Of a stretch of DNA of 64,000 nt, positions 1 to 9,490 are shown piece after piece. This DNA comes from Pectobacterium carotovorum (lineage in GTDB: Bacteria; Pseudomonadota; Gammaproteobacteria; Enterobacterales; Enterobacteriaceae). The translations under genes were made by a program, and so were the position numbers. The number at the start of each line of letters is the position of its first letter. Position 1 is the stretch's first letter. The DNA lies in the NCBI RefSeq assembly GCF_033898505.1, contig NZ_JAXAFK010000003.1:496001-560000 (forward strand), written 5' to 3'. The notes beneath the pieces are model-generated. The model made no database searches and was not told the origin of the DNA. It saw only the letters and a list, made by a program, of their open reading frames with translations.

Positions 1-150
1 AAAAGTAAACTGGTTCCAAATATTTGCAGAATGAACATCCATTCTTTTCATATCCCCACTCGTATAAGAACCATCAAGTGCATGCGCTGTACCGGAAAAC
101 AAACATAGGGGAAGCAAAGCTGTAGCCGAAAGATATTTTAAAATTTCCAT
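1..150 (-). CDS. Exported protein of unknown function, N-terminal fragment
   Basis: The reverse strand reads open from an ATG at 150 to the window edge: 50 codons and no stop, so the C-terminus lies outside. An AAGGGAT ribosome site sits just upstream. The product begins MEILKYLSATALLPLCLF and continues through SGTAHA, a classical Sec signal peptide probably cleaved after about residue 24. The visible mature part (LDGSYTSGDMKRMDVHSA) matches no family I recognise. It points away from the tRNA-Gly gene. Confidence is good that this is a real secreted protein; its role is unknown. Confidence 0.65.
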   Translation of the reverse strand, partial: MEILKYLSATALLPLCLFSGTAHALDGSYTSGDMKRMDVHSANIWNQFTF

Positions 151-649
151 ATAATCCCTTTTAAAAGAAAAAATAGAAATATTTTTATATCACAATAGGG
201 ATTATTTTGAAAAAGCTGGGGGATTAACATCAAGTTATTAAAAAAGAAGAGTAATAAACAAAATAAGACATAAAAGATCGCCTACAACAGATAAAAAACA
301 AAATATTATTTTTACTTTTTCGATGAAAAAGGAATAAAAGCGACACAGTCACCACACTAATATTTCATTATAATGATAAGATGAAATCGTTATTATCCTC
401 TATATAAAAATAAGCACTATTAACTGATATGGAATGAGGTTCAGGAGGAAACCAGTGACAGAGTGGTCATAGACTCCTTGGATTCGGAATGTTAAGCGAT
501 ATATTCGATCTGGCTTTCCGCTGGATCGTCAAACAGGTGCTGAATTCCTGAAGAAGCGTAGATATTTAATGAGAGTGAAGGCGATACCAAGAGGGGTACA
601 AACACGCTGTCGAATTAAAGAAGAGAGTAACGAGGATGATGAAGAATTT
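151..649. other. AT-rich non-coding stretch before tRNA-Gly
   Basis: No convincing gene is seen. The left half is strongly AT-rich and should carry the promoter of the truncated secreted gene. From about 480 to 600 the composition is more coding-like and a broken reading frame (around RSGFPLDRQTGAEFLKKR) is visible without start or partner. It may be decayed gene debris of the kind found beside tRNA insertion hotspots, but I cannot name its source. Confidence 0.35.
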
Positions 650-725
<76 letters not shown>

Positions 726-933
726 TTAGAATCGGATTTATTATCTTTTACTTCAGTAAACTACACTGAAATCAAAATTTATCAAATCCTGCCAAATCAC
801 TCGTAACTTAATGAATTTAATCACTATTTACCAACCAAGCAATTCAACGGACAGCATTATGTACCAACCAACTCAGCGTGGCAAGCCCTTTTCACGGAAA
901 AACATTGCCACCAGTTTCAATCAGCAACATCGC

Positions 934-965
934 TGTGGAGGCGAAGCCATGATTCCGCCTCCACA
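934..965. other. Stem-loop (10-bp stem), possible transcript end
   Basis: TGTGGAGGCG (934-943) pairs perfectly with CGCCTCCACA (956-965) across a 12-nt loop. It lies 52 bp beyond the stop of the 492-aa secreted protein gene and could end or protect that transcript. There is no T-run on either side, so a simple intrinsic terminator is not shown. A second, shorter hairpin (CCGCC/GGCGG, 972-990) sits between it and the gene. Confidence 0.4.
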
Positions 966-1016
966 ACCAGACCGCCTGACATTAAGGCGGCCTGATATTT
1001 CACTTGCTCATGCGTA

Positions 1017-2495
1017 TCAGGATTTCACACTTTTCAGCAAGGTTTGCTTACAAATGTGCCCGAAGGTGACGTGAGTGACATTATTCCCGCCTACACCAAC
1101 ACCGCTCTGAGCCGGGACTTCAATACGCCATGCACCCACATCGTAAGTTGTTCTCCACGTATTAATATAACCCTGGCTGTAGTCCTGGAACTGTGTCGTG
1201 TAATCAGCATAACAGTTATCCAATTTCACAGACCCAGAGGCACGCCCATTTGAATCAGTGATTATTCCGTGGGCATTGGCAGCATTAAACTCTAACGCAC
1301 CGTTGTCTTCTCGTTGGTCGAGTATAAGAATCGCAACGATATTTGGAATACCCGCGCCAGTTGAATCCGCCATCGTGACTCCCCAGGTCACATCCCGATA
1401 GGCTTGCGTGGTCATGAAACCATACGCTGTCGGCGCAGAACTAGGGATACGCAGAACGGTGCTTTCCCCCGAAACAGAATGGCTAAACTGAACAATTTTG
1501 GAGCCCAAAGTTAGCTTATATTTCTGAGAAACGGTCGGTAATTTTGATGGATTAGGCAGCACTCTCACCAAAATTTTCTCATTCGGCTGAGATGGAACGA
1601 TCGTAATTTCCTGTGCGGTATTACGGGTTGTCCAGGTATTACCCCCATCAGTGGAAGACGCCAGTAACCAGTTGTTATTGGTTCCACTCGTCACGCCATT
1701 CAAGCGAAGTAAAACATGCTGGCCACGGGTTGCAGTAAAGACGTAGTAATCCGCATCAGAATCGCTATCAGAGTTAGCCTCAATTTCCCTCAAACTATCA
1801 GACATAGGGGTAGCCAGAGAGGGAATATCGTTCAGCTCATAGTCATCAACATTCGTATTAACGATAGCGCCAAAATTAAAACCGGAGCCATCGGCAGTAT
1901 TGGCCTCCATAAACCAGTAATAATGCCCCGGCGGCGTTAAATCTAACGTAGCCTCATCAGCATTTCCCGCTTGATTTGAATAATTAATTGCCGTCACATT
2001 ATTCTGCCCATCATCGCGCATCAAGCTGAGTGCAATATCGGTTTCAGGACTCATGCCTACGACAAAAGCGGTTGTTTTAGAACGCTGAGTGATTTCAAAG
2101 TGATAACAGGCGCTACCTCCACTTTGCAGCCCATCCAGCGTATAAATTGAATTTACGGCAAGGGTTGGACACAAAGGGGTAAATGCAGCGTTATTAGCAA
2201 GAGGTTGAGTGCTGGATAACGGTTTGTTTTGCGCGCTTTTTGCATCAGCCTGCGCAGTTGATGCATTAGGGGAAATAACCACAACCCCCTCATTTTCCGC
2301 TTTATGAAATTTATAATTACTTGCAGCATGCGCTTGTATATTGCTGGGCGCACTAAAAGCAGAAACCGTACCTTTCTTTTGCAGTTTCCCTATATCCTTC
2401 ACTTCGACAGAAACGCTGGTTTCAGCAAGCGCTGAACTCATACAGAATGCCAGTCCAGCTGCCGCAAGACATAAATTCAAACGATGATATTTCAT
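1017..2495 (-). CDS. Secreted protein with pre-peptidase C-terminal (PPC)-like domains, unknown function
   Basis: 492 aa with a clear Sec signal peptide (residues 1-24, ending SSALA-ET). The ATG at 2495 has an AAGGAAA ribosome site. Around residues 110-205 and from about 216 on (DDYELNDIPSLATPM, then DADYYVFTATRGQHVLLRL) the sequence has the look of PPC domains. These beta-sandwich modules are found beside secreted proteases and in surface proteins. No catalytic triad or metal site is visible. The C-terminal 150 residues contain a SNGRASGSVKLDN stretch that suggests a further Ig-like fold. It is monocistronic and flanked by AT-rich DNA. The role is unknown; export is well supported, PPC moderately. 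Confidence 0.75.
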   Translation of the reverse strand: MKYHRLNLCLAAAGLAFCMSSALAETSVSVEVKDIGKLQKKGTVSAFSAPSNIQAHAASNYKFHKAENEGVVVISPNASTAQADAKSAQNKPLSSTQPLANNAAFTPLCPTLAVNSIYTLDGLQSGGSACYHFEITQRSKTTAFVVGMSPETDIALSLMRDDGQNNVTAINYSNQAGNADEATLDLTPPGHYYWFMEANTADGSGFNFGAIVNTNVDDYELNDIPSLATPMSDSLREIEANSDSDSDADYYVFTATRGQHVLLRLNGVTSGTNNNWLLASSTDGGNTWTTRNTAQEITIVPSQPNEKILVRVLPNPSKLPTVSQKYKLTLGSKIVQFSHSVSGESTVLRIPSSAPTAYGFMTTQAYRDVTWGVTMADSTGAGIPNIVAILILDQREDNGALEFNAANAHGIITDSNGRASGSVKLDNCYADYTTQFQDYSQGYINTWRTTYDVGAWRIEVPAQSGVGVGGNNVTHVTFGHICKQTLLKSVKS

Positions 2496-2715
2496 CCCAA
2501 GATTTCCTTATTTTTGAGTATTCTCAAATAGAACGCAGACTTATTATTTAAAAATTAACAAATATTGATTTTTAGCGGGAGTAGTATTACACCAGCACGC
2601 TATATAATCCCAATAAATTTTTACAAAAATATTTAAAATGAAATTTTTAAATGAGTAATTTAAAAATATTATTAATATAATTAAATCACTCGTTTATAAT
2701 TATCAAACTAATTAT

Positions 2716-3642
2716 TCAATATTCTCGATTAAAATCTACCTCGCCACGCAGCGTATTATCGGCATGAAAGCGAGCGAGATTCTCCAGAAATAATCGCCCC
2801 ATCAGCCCCGGCACCATCGGCCCGGCAATGTGCGCCGTCAACGTCAGGTTTGGCGTGTTCCAGAACGGATGGCTGTACGGTAGCGGCTCTTGCCTGAATA
2901 CATCCAGCACCGCTCCCGCAATCTGTCCATCACGCAGCGCCGCCTGTAAATCATCATCCACCACGGCGCTACCGCGCCCGACATTAATGAACAGCGCCGA
3001 AGGCTTCATGGCTGCAAACAGACGGGTATCATAGATATCGATGGTTGCCGAGGTATCGGGAAGGAGGTTGATGACATAATCGGCCTTCGGTACTGCGGCA
3101 GGTAGCTCCGCTAAGCTCATGATCTGTTTAAAATCAGGCCGCTGCCTTGGCGTACTGACGATGCCGTATAGCTCAACGCCAAAAGGCCGTAGAAAGCCAG
3201 CAACCTCGCAGCCGATCTCTCCCGCGCCGACAATCAGCACGTTCTTATCCGCCAGCGATCCCGGTAAACGGTGATCCCAGCGCCGCTCTTCCTGACTGGC
3301 TTGCCGTTCCCCCAGGCGCAGCTCATGCCTGAGCATATAGGCAATCACATATTCGGCTATCGGCTGCCCAAACACGCCAACGGCGCGACTCAGACGGTAA
3401 TCACGCGGTAACCCATCGGCCAGCAGCGGCTTGAACCCCGCCCAGGTCGACTGTAGCCACGTCGGTTTCGCTCCCTGAGCCAGCAGTGCCGCTGCGGTAT
3501 CAGGTTCGCCCAGCCAAATCGGACAGCCCGCCGCCTGCTCCGCCGTACCATTTGAGAGCACCAGCTCAAGCTCTGGCGCACTATGATTTAAGACAGAGCC
3601 GATCTCATCGGCACGCGAGTCCAGCAGCAGAATAGCGGTCAT
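2716..3642 (-). CDS. D-2-hydroxyacid dehydrogenase family oxidoreductase
   Basis: 308 aa, typical for the NAD(P)-dependent D-isomer-specific 2-hydroxyacid dehydrogenases (GhrA-like). The nucleotide-binding loop is VLIVGAGEIG near residue 136. The catalytic trio is recognisable: Arg in INVGRGSAVVDDD, Glu in VFRQEPLP and His in LTAHIAGP, all in the expected order in the C-terminal half. It would reduce or oxidise a small 2-hydroxy or 2-oxo acid in the cytoplasm; the exact substrate cannot be read from the sequence. It lies 69 bp behind the unknown 568-aa gene in the same direction and might be the last gene of that cluster. Confidence 0.85.
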   Translation of the reverse strand: MTAILLLDSRADEIGSVLNHSAPELELVLSNGTAEQAAGCPIWLGEPDTAAALLAQGAKPTWLQSTWAGFKPLLADGLPRDYRLSRAVGVFGQPIAEYVIAYMLRHELRLGERQASQEERRWDHRLPGSLADKNVLIVGAGEIGCEVAGFLRPFGVELYGIVSTPRQRPDFKQIMSLAELPAAVPKADYVINLLPDTSATIDIYDTRLFAAMKPSALFINVGRGSAVVDDDLQAALRDGQIAGAVLDVFRQEPLPYSHPFWNTPNLTLTAHIAGPMVPGLMGRLFLENLARFHADNTLRGEVDFNREY

Positions 3643-3711
3643 AAATACGTTCCTTAACGGGATGAAGCACCTGCGGCTTCACCCCGATGATTGTCGTTAT
3701 TACATTTACGA

Positions 3712-5418
3712 TTAGGCCGAAGCCTGAATGAGTGACGTCAACAACGCGCCGCGCTTCGCTTCTGATTTCTTCACCAGTGCGGCGAGTTTCTTGGTATTGC
3801 CCCAGATGAGATACAAGATGTGTTCTATCACGGCGGGTTCCCGCATCCGCACTTCTTCGACCAGTTGTTCGAACAGCGCGTCATCCTCTAACGCAGGCAA
3901 CATATTCAACTTTAGGCTTTCTGTCGCATGGCTCAAACAGGCAACCAGCGTCGCCACGTTCTGCGCCGTCACGCTATGCTTATCGAAAAACGCCCGAATG
4001 AACGCATCTTGTACCGATTGATGCTCATCATCCACGCTTTCCATATACGCTTTTACGAGAGGGAAATACCCTGCATCGGTCAGACCCAGCCCAAATACGG
4101 CATAGCTTCCCGGCATGATGCACTTCTCACCTTCCGAATCGGCATACCATTCAAATTGCTCGATCGCTGCACGAGCATAATCCTCAAGCAGTGGATAGTT
4201 CGATGCATACTGCAACGCGTTAGCAAAAAAACGATGGGTATCCGATTTTGCCAGCCCCTTGATGGGAAGGTACTGTCGCACCGACGATTTCAGGACGATC
4301 TTGTAGCTCTTTGGGAAGCCGAGCGTCAGTAAGCGCGTAATGAAGCGCAGTGCCTGCTCATACGCTTCGGCACTTTCCTTGCGAATACGAACGGTGATGG
4401 TCGCAAACACATCATTCGCCACGCATTCTACTTCTTCATTCTTCAGGTTAATCAGCGCGTGCTCAAACGTGCCGCTTCCCTCTTCCATCATGCTTACCGC
4501 ACGCGGATAACCCAACTGCTTCGCGATATCCAGATATTCCAGAGCCTGGGACTTACTATAAGAAGGTTCATAGCGCAGAATCATAACGGCCGCATAGAGC
4601 ACTAATTCAAGGGGATGAAGCGTTTGTGAACCCTGTAACTCCAGTGCGATACCGGGCTTGAGAGTATACTTATCTGGTTCAAAAAAATACTCGGGTTTGG
4701 ACACGTCGCAATAGCGCAACAAAAAGTGCTGATCCACCCACGCTTTTAACTCACGGGTAATGGTGCGTCGATGCTCAGACAATTCCGCACTTCCTGCGTT
4801 TCGCTGCTGAATCAGCTCAAGCAGAGTGATGACGTTGTCGATATCCATCGCAGGAAAGAGATGTGCATCGAACAGGTGACGAACCAGAAAGAAAGTTTGT
4901 AACTTCTCTGTTGGCGCGGTGCCGTGGGTAAGATAGCGATCGATATAGTCGTGAATAGCGTTAAGTAGCCGCTGTTTTTTCACCTCATTGATGAATGTAA
5001 ACAGCGTAATCAGCAAGCGACCTTCCGTTGCCGGAAATACAGCCCGAAAACAAAACCGGTAGTCAATCAGCGCCGTATCTGCCAATTTCTCAACACGCTG
5101 CGCGATAGCCTGCGCCAGCACAGGAACGATACTTTCCTGTATCTGCGCCACACTCAGCGCACCTTTGCGACTGCCGGGCGACAGCCCATCGGCATCCGGC
5201 TTCGCTTCAGAGGATATCGATGTACGCCCCGGTGCATAATCCAGTATCAGATCGTCATGGATGCCGACCTGCAATGTTGTTCGCGATATAATCTCATCGA
5301 GCCCCGCCCTTTGCTCCTGCGTATCAAACCATTTGTTGATTGCCGTAAGCGATTCATCCCGCATCGGCAGGTCGTGTTGTGGTAATGCCCCGGCTTCGTT
5401 TGAATGCTTGTCCGTCAT
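3712..5418 (-). CDS. Unknown 568-aa cytoplasmic protein downstream of LemA/DUF2207
   Basis: 568 aa with no signal peptide and no membrane segment, apparently almost all alpha-helical (long Leu/Ala/Glu stretches such as ITLLELIQQRN and FITRLLTLGFPKSY). Acidic overall. I see no nucleotide-binding motif, metal site or catalytic signature. The ATG at 5418 has an AAGGAAA site. It begins 65 bp after the stop of the DUF2207 gene in the same direction, so the three genes lemA, DUF2207 and this one probably form one transcript. That context suggests a partner of the membrane proteins, but this is inference. It may belong to one of the unnamed DUF families; I do not assign one. Confidence 0.7.
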   Translation of the reverse strand: MTDKHSNEAGALPQHDLPMRDESLTAINKWFDTQEQRAGLDEIISRTTLQVGIHDDLILDYAPGRTSISSEAKPDADGLSPGSRKGALSVAQIQESIVPVLAQAIAQRVEKLADTALIDYRFCFRAVFPATEGRLLITLFTFINEVKKQRLLNAIHDYIDRYLTHGTAPTEKLQTFFLVRHLFDAHLFPAMDIDNVITLLELIQQRNAGSAELSEHRRTITRELKAWVDQHFLLRYCDVSKPEYFFEPDKYTLKPGIALELQGSQTLHPLELVLYAAVMILRYEPSYSKSQALEYLDIAKQLGYPRAVSMMEEGSGTFEHALINLKNEEVECVANDVFATITVRIRKESAEAYEQALRFITRLLTLGFPKSYKIVLKSSVRQYLPIKGLAKSDTHRFFANALQYASNYPLLEDYARAAIEQFEWYADSEGEKCIMPGSYAVFGLGLTDAGYFPLVKAYMESVDDEHQSVQDAFIRAFFDKHSVTAQNVATLVACLSHATESLKLNMLPALEDDALFEQLVEEVRMREPAVIEHILYLIWGNTKKLAALVKKSEAKRGALLTSLIQASA

Positions 5419-5483
5419 TTTTCTATTTTTCCTTATTATTTATCGCAGATGAAATACTGCCCCAAAGCACGGTATTGATGATT

Positions 5484-7541
5484 CTACCAACCGCCTCCAC
5501 CGCCGCCACCGGAACCGCCCCCCGACGAGCCTCCGCCGGAAGAGCCCGAACCACTGGAACTGCCGCCTCCCCCGCCAGAACCGGAGTTCACCACCGTCCT
5601 TGACGAGGCGCTACACGCGCTGTTGAACTGGGAAATGCCGTCCCACTGCGTACTGGAGAACACGTCAGAGACCATTTGGTGGCTTTTCAGATACTGAGCA
5701 AACGTATTGGCCCAGGTTTCCCCCACGCCCAACGCCAGCGCATAAGGCAGCATACGTTCAAAATGAGTCACTCGTTCATCGGGCGGATACAGCGTCTCAT
5801 AACGGCGCTCTTCTGCGGCGCGGAGGTACAAGGTCATCCCTTTGGCTATGGCCAAACCATTCAACCCTTTCTGGGTATGGCGCGGGACGATGCAGAAGAA
5901 CCCCAGACACAATAACAGGCTGACCAATAAGGCCCCCTGATAGTCTGTCGGCAATTGAGACGATGTCAGTAAGCGAAACAGCCCGAGACCAAACGGCAGT
6001 GTGAAGAGAAACCCGGCCACCACCAGAAAAAGCGAGGCTTTACTTTTCTCACTATTCTTTAGCTGCGCGGAAAAGCGTGCGTATTTAATTAATTGCAGAC
6101 ACAGCATCATACTGAACAGCAGGAAAGGCATGCCGATGACCGTGCTTATTGCCGTCCAGAGATTGAAGAAAAAGCCATACAGCACCGGAACCAACAGGCT
6201 TAGCGCGAGACCCGCCCTCACAGCTCCTGCAATCGATAAAAACAGCGTCGGGTGCATTTTTTCATAATGCGCCTCTTGAGCTTTACGCGCCTTCTGCATT
6301 GGCACCGAACGCATACTGGTTTCCGTAATATCCAGTTTCTTCGTCTTGCCGGGAAACAAGGTGCTGAGGAGCTGTTTATCCTCAGGTGTCAGCGTCATGG
6401 ACTCGCTTTCAGGTAAGCGAGTGAGCCACTGCTCTTCTCGCCTCTGCGTCATACCACTTCGGCTTTTTCTCGGCTTATGGATGACTTTTGTCAGCGCAAT
6501 CGCACGCCTGGCAACCAGATCCAAGACATCACTGGAGAAAGCCACGTTATCGTAGGTTCGTTGACAGAGGTAACGTACATAGCCGGGATAAATGCCATTG
6601 GGAACGCTATACAACGGCATGACTGCGGGTTTCGTTAAGCCAAGGGGGGTTATATGCTTACTCCACCAAAACAGGTAGTAAGCCACGATCAGAAAGGGAG
6701 GAAACCACAGTATCCCGCTTTTCAACGCGGGCGAAAGCCAATTCCCCAGCAGAGAATCCTCTTGCGGTGCAGGGGCGGAAGCCAGAATACTCCGCGGCCA
6801 GGTGTAGGCGACCGTTACGCCTTCCCCCGAATGCAGCGGCGCGAGCGTCTCGATACTGCCATCTGCCAGAATGCGGGCGTTGTCGCCTTTCCTGCCCACC
6901 GGACCGGTATAAACATCAATCGATTGCAGGCGGGTATCTTTACCGCTGGCAGAGAGAAACGCCGCTTGCTCCGGCAGGTTCAGGCGAAAACGCACCTGAT
7001 TGATGGGATAGTTCCAACCGTTGCCGGTGACGTTCCAATACAGCTCATCCCAGTTGGGAAAGCGGCTGAAATGGTTACTCACCTGATACTGAATACGGTA
7101 GCGGTAGACTCCGGGTTGCAGTTGACGATCGGCACGACCAATCAATACCTTAATCTGTTCACCCGCCTGATCGATGCTGTAGCTTTCCGGCTCGCCATCT
7201 CGCAGCACCTGCGTAATCTGGTATGCCAGCCGGAACGTACTGCCGTCCTGCCGATACCAGACTAGCGGGAGCGTGCGGAAAATCCCTCGTTTGATCTGCT
7301 CGCCGGTCGACTGAACCTGAATGGTCTCATCCACCAGCATGGTGCCATCCGTCTGAAAGCGTGCCTGCGAATCAAACAGCAAAATACGTTCGTCCGCTAG
7401 CCGGTCATCAACGTTAGCGCCCGGCGCGATGCTAACACCAGGGATAAACGTATTATCCAGCGCGTTCGCCTGAACTAAAACACTCCATGCGAGTAAAACC
7501 AGCCAGCCGCAACGGCGCAGCGCATCCACCCACCTTGCCAT
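5484..7541 (-). CDS. DUF2207 membrane protein with Gly/Ser-rich tail
   Basis: About 685 aa from the preferred ATG at 7541, which has GGAG eight bases upstream and falls five bases after the lemA stop. An upstream in-frame start at 7592 would overlap lemA by 47 bp. A signal peptide (ALRRCGWLVLLAWSVLVQANA) is followed by a periplasmic beta-rich DUF2207 region (ERILLFDSQARFQTDG, RGIFRTLPLVW). A membrane segment near residue 285 (ILWFPPFLIVAYYLFWW) and three or four more hydrophobic segments follow. The last ~30 residues are nearly all Gly and Ser and end in Trp, as in other DUF2207 and TPM-type proteins. Pairing with LemA is a recurrent bacterial arrangement; the biochemical role is not established. 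Confidence 0.85.
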   Translation of the reverse strand: MARWVDALRRCGWLVLLAWSVLVQANALDNTFIPGVSIAPGANVDDRLADERILLFDSQARFQTDGTMLVDETIQVQSTGEQIKRGIFRTLPLVWYRQDGSTFRLAYQITQVLRDGEPESYSIDQAGEQIKVLIGRADRQLQPGVYRYRIQYQVSNHFSRFPNWDELYWNVTGNGWNYPINQVRFRLNLPEQAAFLSASGKDTRLQSIDVYTGPVGRKGDNARILADGSIETLAPLHSGEGVTVAYTWPRSILASAPAPQEDSLLGNWLSPALKSGILWFPPFLIVAYYLFWWSKHITPLGLTKPAVMPLYSVPNGIYPGYVRYLCQRTYDNVAFSSDVLDLVARRAIALTKVIHKPRKSRSGMTQRREEQWLTRLPESESMTLTPEDKQLLSTLFPGKTKKLDITETSMRSVPMQKARKAQEAHYEKMHPTLFLSIAGAVRAGLALSLLVPVLYGFFFNLWTAISTVIGMPFLLFSMMLCLQLIKYARFSAQLKNSEKSKASLFLVVAGFLFTLPFGLGLFRLLTSSQLPTDYQGALLVSLLLCLGFFCIVPRHTQKGLNGLAIAKGMTLYLRAAEERRYETLYPPDERVTHFERMLPYALALGVGETWANTFAQYLKSHQMVSDVFSSTQWDGISQFNSACSASSRTVVNSGSGGGGGSSSGSGSSGGGSSGGGSGGGGGGGW

Positions 7542-7545
7542 CACG

Positions 7546-8088
7546 TCACTCCATCCGTGGAACATCACCCTCTGCGGGATTCTCCAGTTCAAAGAACGCT
7601 TCGGTTTTAAACTGGAACAGGTTGGCGATTAACAGGCTGGGGAAGGATTCCACCTGAATATTCAAATCCCGCACCGTGGCATTGAAATAACGGCGCGACA
7701 TCTGAAGCTGCTCTTCAATTTCAGAGAGCGATTGCTGCAAGGCGAGGAAGTTTTGGTTAGCTTTCAGGTCAGGATAAGCCTCCGCCAGCGCAAAAAAGCG
7801 CCCCAGCGTTCCTGAGTATTCCCGTTCATTCTGAGCAATTTGCCGCGTGCTGCCAGTCTGGCGGGTGCGCTGACGGGAAAGGGCTTCCAGCAGATCTTTT
7901 TCGTGCTGCGCGTAACGCTTGACCAACGTCAGAAGATTGGGAGCCAGATCGTGCCGGCGCTTTAGCTGCACCGCAATGCCGCTCCAGGCTTCATCTTTAA
8001 AACGTCGCAGAGATATCAATCGGTTGTAGGTAAAAATCGCCCAGATAACCACCAGACCAACCAGAGCTAAACCAAGATAAATTTCCAT
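7546..8088 (-). CDS. lemA: LemA family membrane protein
   Basis: 180 aa. One N-terminal membrane helix (LGLALVGLVVIWAIFTYNRL) is followed by a long helical domain with the LemA signature features: AWSGIAVQLKRRHDLAPNLL, YPDLKANQNFLALQQSLSEIEEQL and RRYFNATVRDLN near the C-terminus. LemA proteins have a very short outside part and a helical bundle. Their molecular function is unsettled. It is the first gene of the presumed lemA-DUF2207-568-aa transcript. Length is close to the family norm of about 185-200. Confidence 0.92.
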   Translation of the reverse strand: MEIYLGLALVGLVVIWAIFTYNRLISLRRFKDEAWSGIAVQLKRRHDLAPNLLTLVKRYAQHEKDLLEALSRQRTRQTGSTRQIAQNEREYSGTLGRFFALAEAYPDLKANQNFLALQQSLSEIEEQLQMSRRYFNATVRDLNIQVESFPSLLIANLFQFKTEAFFELENPAEGDVPRME

Positions 8089-8302
8089 TTTAAACTGTCT
8101 TTTCGCTGTGATAGAGAAGGAAAATCAACGCGTTGGTATAAAGGTATGACGACGAATAGTACCGCATCCACGCGTCGTTGGTGACAGGAAATTACAGCGG
8201 CTTGATTTTTCTCATGATGTCGAGAAGGCGTGATAAATCACTTGATACTTGATGATAGTCCCACAGCGTCGGGAGGAAGTCAGTGCTGTGGAACTCAGCT
8301 AA

Positions 8303-9352
8303 TTAAGCGTTCAGCGTGGCGTTATCAATGACGAAGCGGTATTTCACATCGCCTTTGAGCATCCGCTCGTAGGCCTCATTGATTTCGTCGGCGCGGATAA
8401 GCTCAATATCAGAAACAATCCCGTGCTCGGCACAGAAATCCAGCATTTCCTGCGTTTCAGGAATGCCGCCAATCATCGATCCCGCCACCGTGCGGCGTTT
8501 CATGATCAGGTTGAACACGTTAGGAGAAGGATGCGGCGATGCTGGCGCACCGACCAGCGTTAGCGCGCCATCACGCTTCAGCAGAACCAGAAACGCATCC
8601 AGATCGTGCGGCGCGGCAACGGTATTCAGGATTAAATCGAAGCTGCCCGCGTGTGCCGCCATTTCTTCCGCGTTACGAGACACCACGACCTCATTGGCGC
8701 CTAGCGCCTTAGCATCTTCACGTTTGGATTCAGACGTGGTGAACGCCACAACATAGGCCCCCATGGCATGCGCCAGTTTGATCCCCATGTGGCCAAGCCC
8801 GCCGATACCGACGACGCCGACCTTCTTACCCGGCCCGGCATTCCAGTGGCGCAGCGGCGAATAAGTCGTAATCCCCGCGCACAGCAGCGGCGCGACAGCA
8901 GCCAGCTCCGCCTCAGAGTGACGGACGCGCAGCACATAGCGTTCATGCACGACGATCTGCTGAGAGTAACCGCCGAGCGTCCAGCCGGGCTCATCCGCCG
9001 TCGGGCCGTTATAGGTGCCGACCATGCCATCACAGTAGTTTTCTAAACCATCATCGCATTCTTCACAGTGTCGACAGCTGTCCACGATGCAGCCGATACC
9101 CACCAGATCGCCCGCCTTAAAGGCGGAGACGTGGGCACCTACCGCCGATACCCGCCCGACGATTTCATGGCCGGGCACGCAGGGAAACTGTGTTCCTGCC
9201 CATTCAGCACGCACCTGATGCAGGTCCGAGTGGCAAATGCCACAATATGCAATCTCAATCTGGACATCGTGAGCTCCCGGCGCACGGCGGACGATCTGCA
9301 ACGGTTCGAGAGGTTTATCGCCCGCATGGGCCCCATACGCATGTACAAGCAT
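8303..9352 (-). CDS. Zinc-dependent alcohol dehydrogenase, YahK/cinnamyl-alcohol type
   Basis: 349 aa, a medium-chain dehydrogenase/reductase. Catalytic zinc ligands are visible as GICHSD (Cys40), GHE (His62, Glu63) and a later Cys in PLLCAGIT. Four cysteines of the structural zinc lobe lie in the region of CRHCEECDDGLENYC. The cofactor fold shows GIGGLGHMG near residue 180. The family (E. coli YahK, plant CAD) reduces aldehydes with NADPH in the cytoplasm. The leader carries three tandem 17-bp repeats (9368-9418), suggesting dedicated control. The substrate is not known. Confidence 0.9.
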   Translation of the reverse strand: MLVHAYGAHAGDKPLEPLQIVRRAPGAHDVQIEIAYCGICHSDLHQVRAEWAGTQFPCVPGHEIVGRVSAVGAHVSAFKAGDLVGIGCIVDSCRHCEECDDGLENYCDGMVGTYNGPTADEPGWTLGGYSQQIVVHERYVLRVRHSEAELAAVAPLLCAGITTYSPLRHWNAGPGKKVGVVGIGGLGHMGIKLAHAMGAYVVAFTTSESKREDAKALGANEVVVSRNAEEMAAHAGSFDLILNTVAAPHDLDAFLVLLKRDGALTLVGAPASPHPSPNVFNLIMKRRTVAGSMIGGIPETQEMLDFCAEHGIVSDIELIRADEINEAYERMLKGDVKYRFVIDNATLNA

Positions 9353-9367
9353 GGCTATTTCCTTTTC

Positions 9368-9418
9368 TGTTGAGAAACCGATTATGTTGAGAAATTGATC
9401 ATGTTAAGAAATCGACTA
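9368..9418. repeat. Three 17-bp tandem repeats in the alcohol dehydrogenase leader
   Basis: TGTTGAGAAACCGATTA, TGTTGAGAAATTGATCA and TGTTAAGAAATCGACTA follow each other without spacers. The last base is 66 bp and the first 16 bp upstream of the alcohol dehydrogenase ATG at 9352. The units differ at a few positions but keep phase. A reiterated operator or slippage-generated leader is likely; the binding protein is unknown. Confidence 0.7.
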
Positions 9419-9490
9419 TTTTCCTTAATCCCTCAGCAGACAGGTATAGCATTCCGATGGTTTTCTTGCCTGATCCGATGAATTGCCCCC

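Noticed and set aside
9368-9418. CRISPR array
   Set aside because: Units of 15-17 bp here and at 19171 and 45471 follow each other with no unique spacers, and no cas genes are present; no CRISPR is seen in the window.
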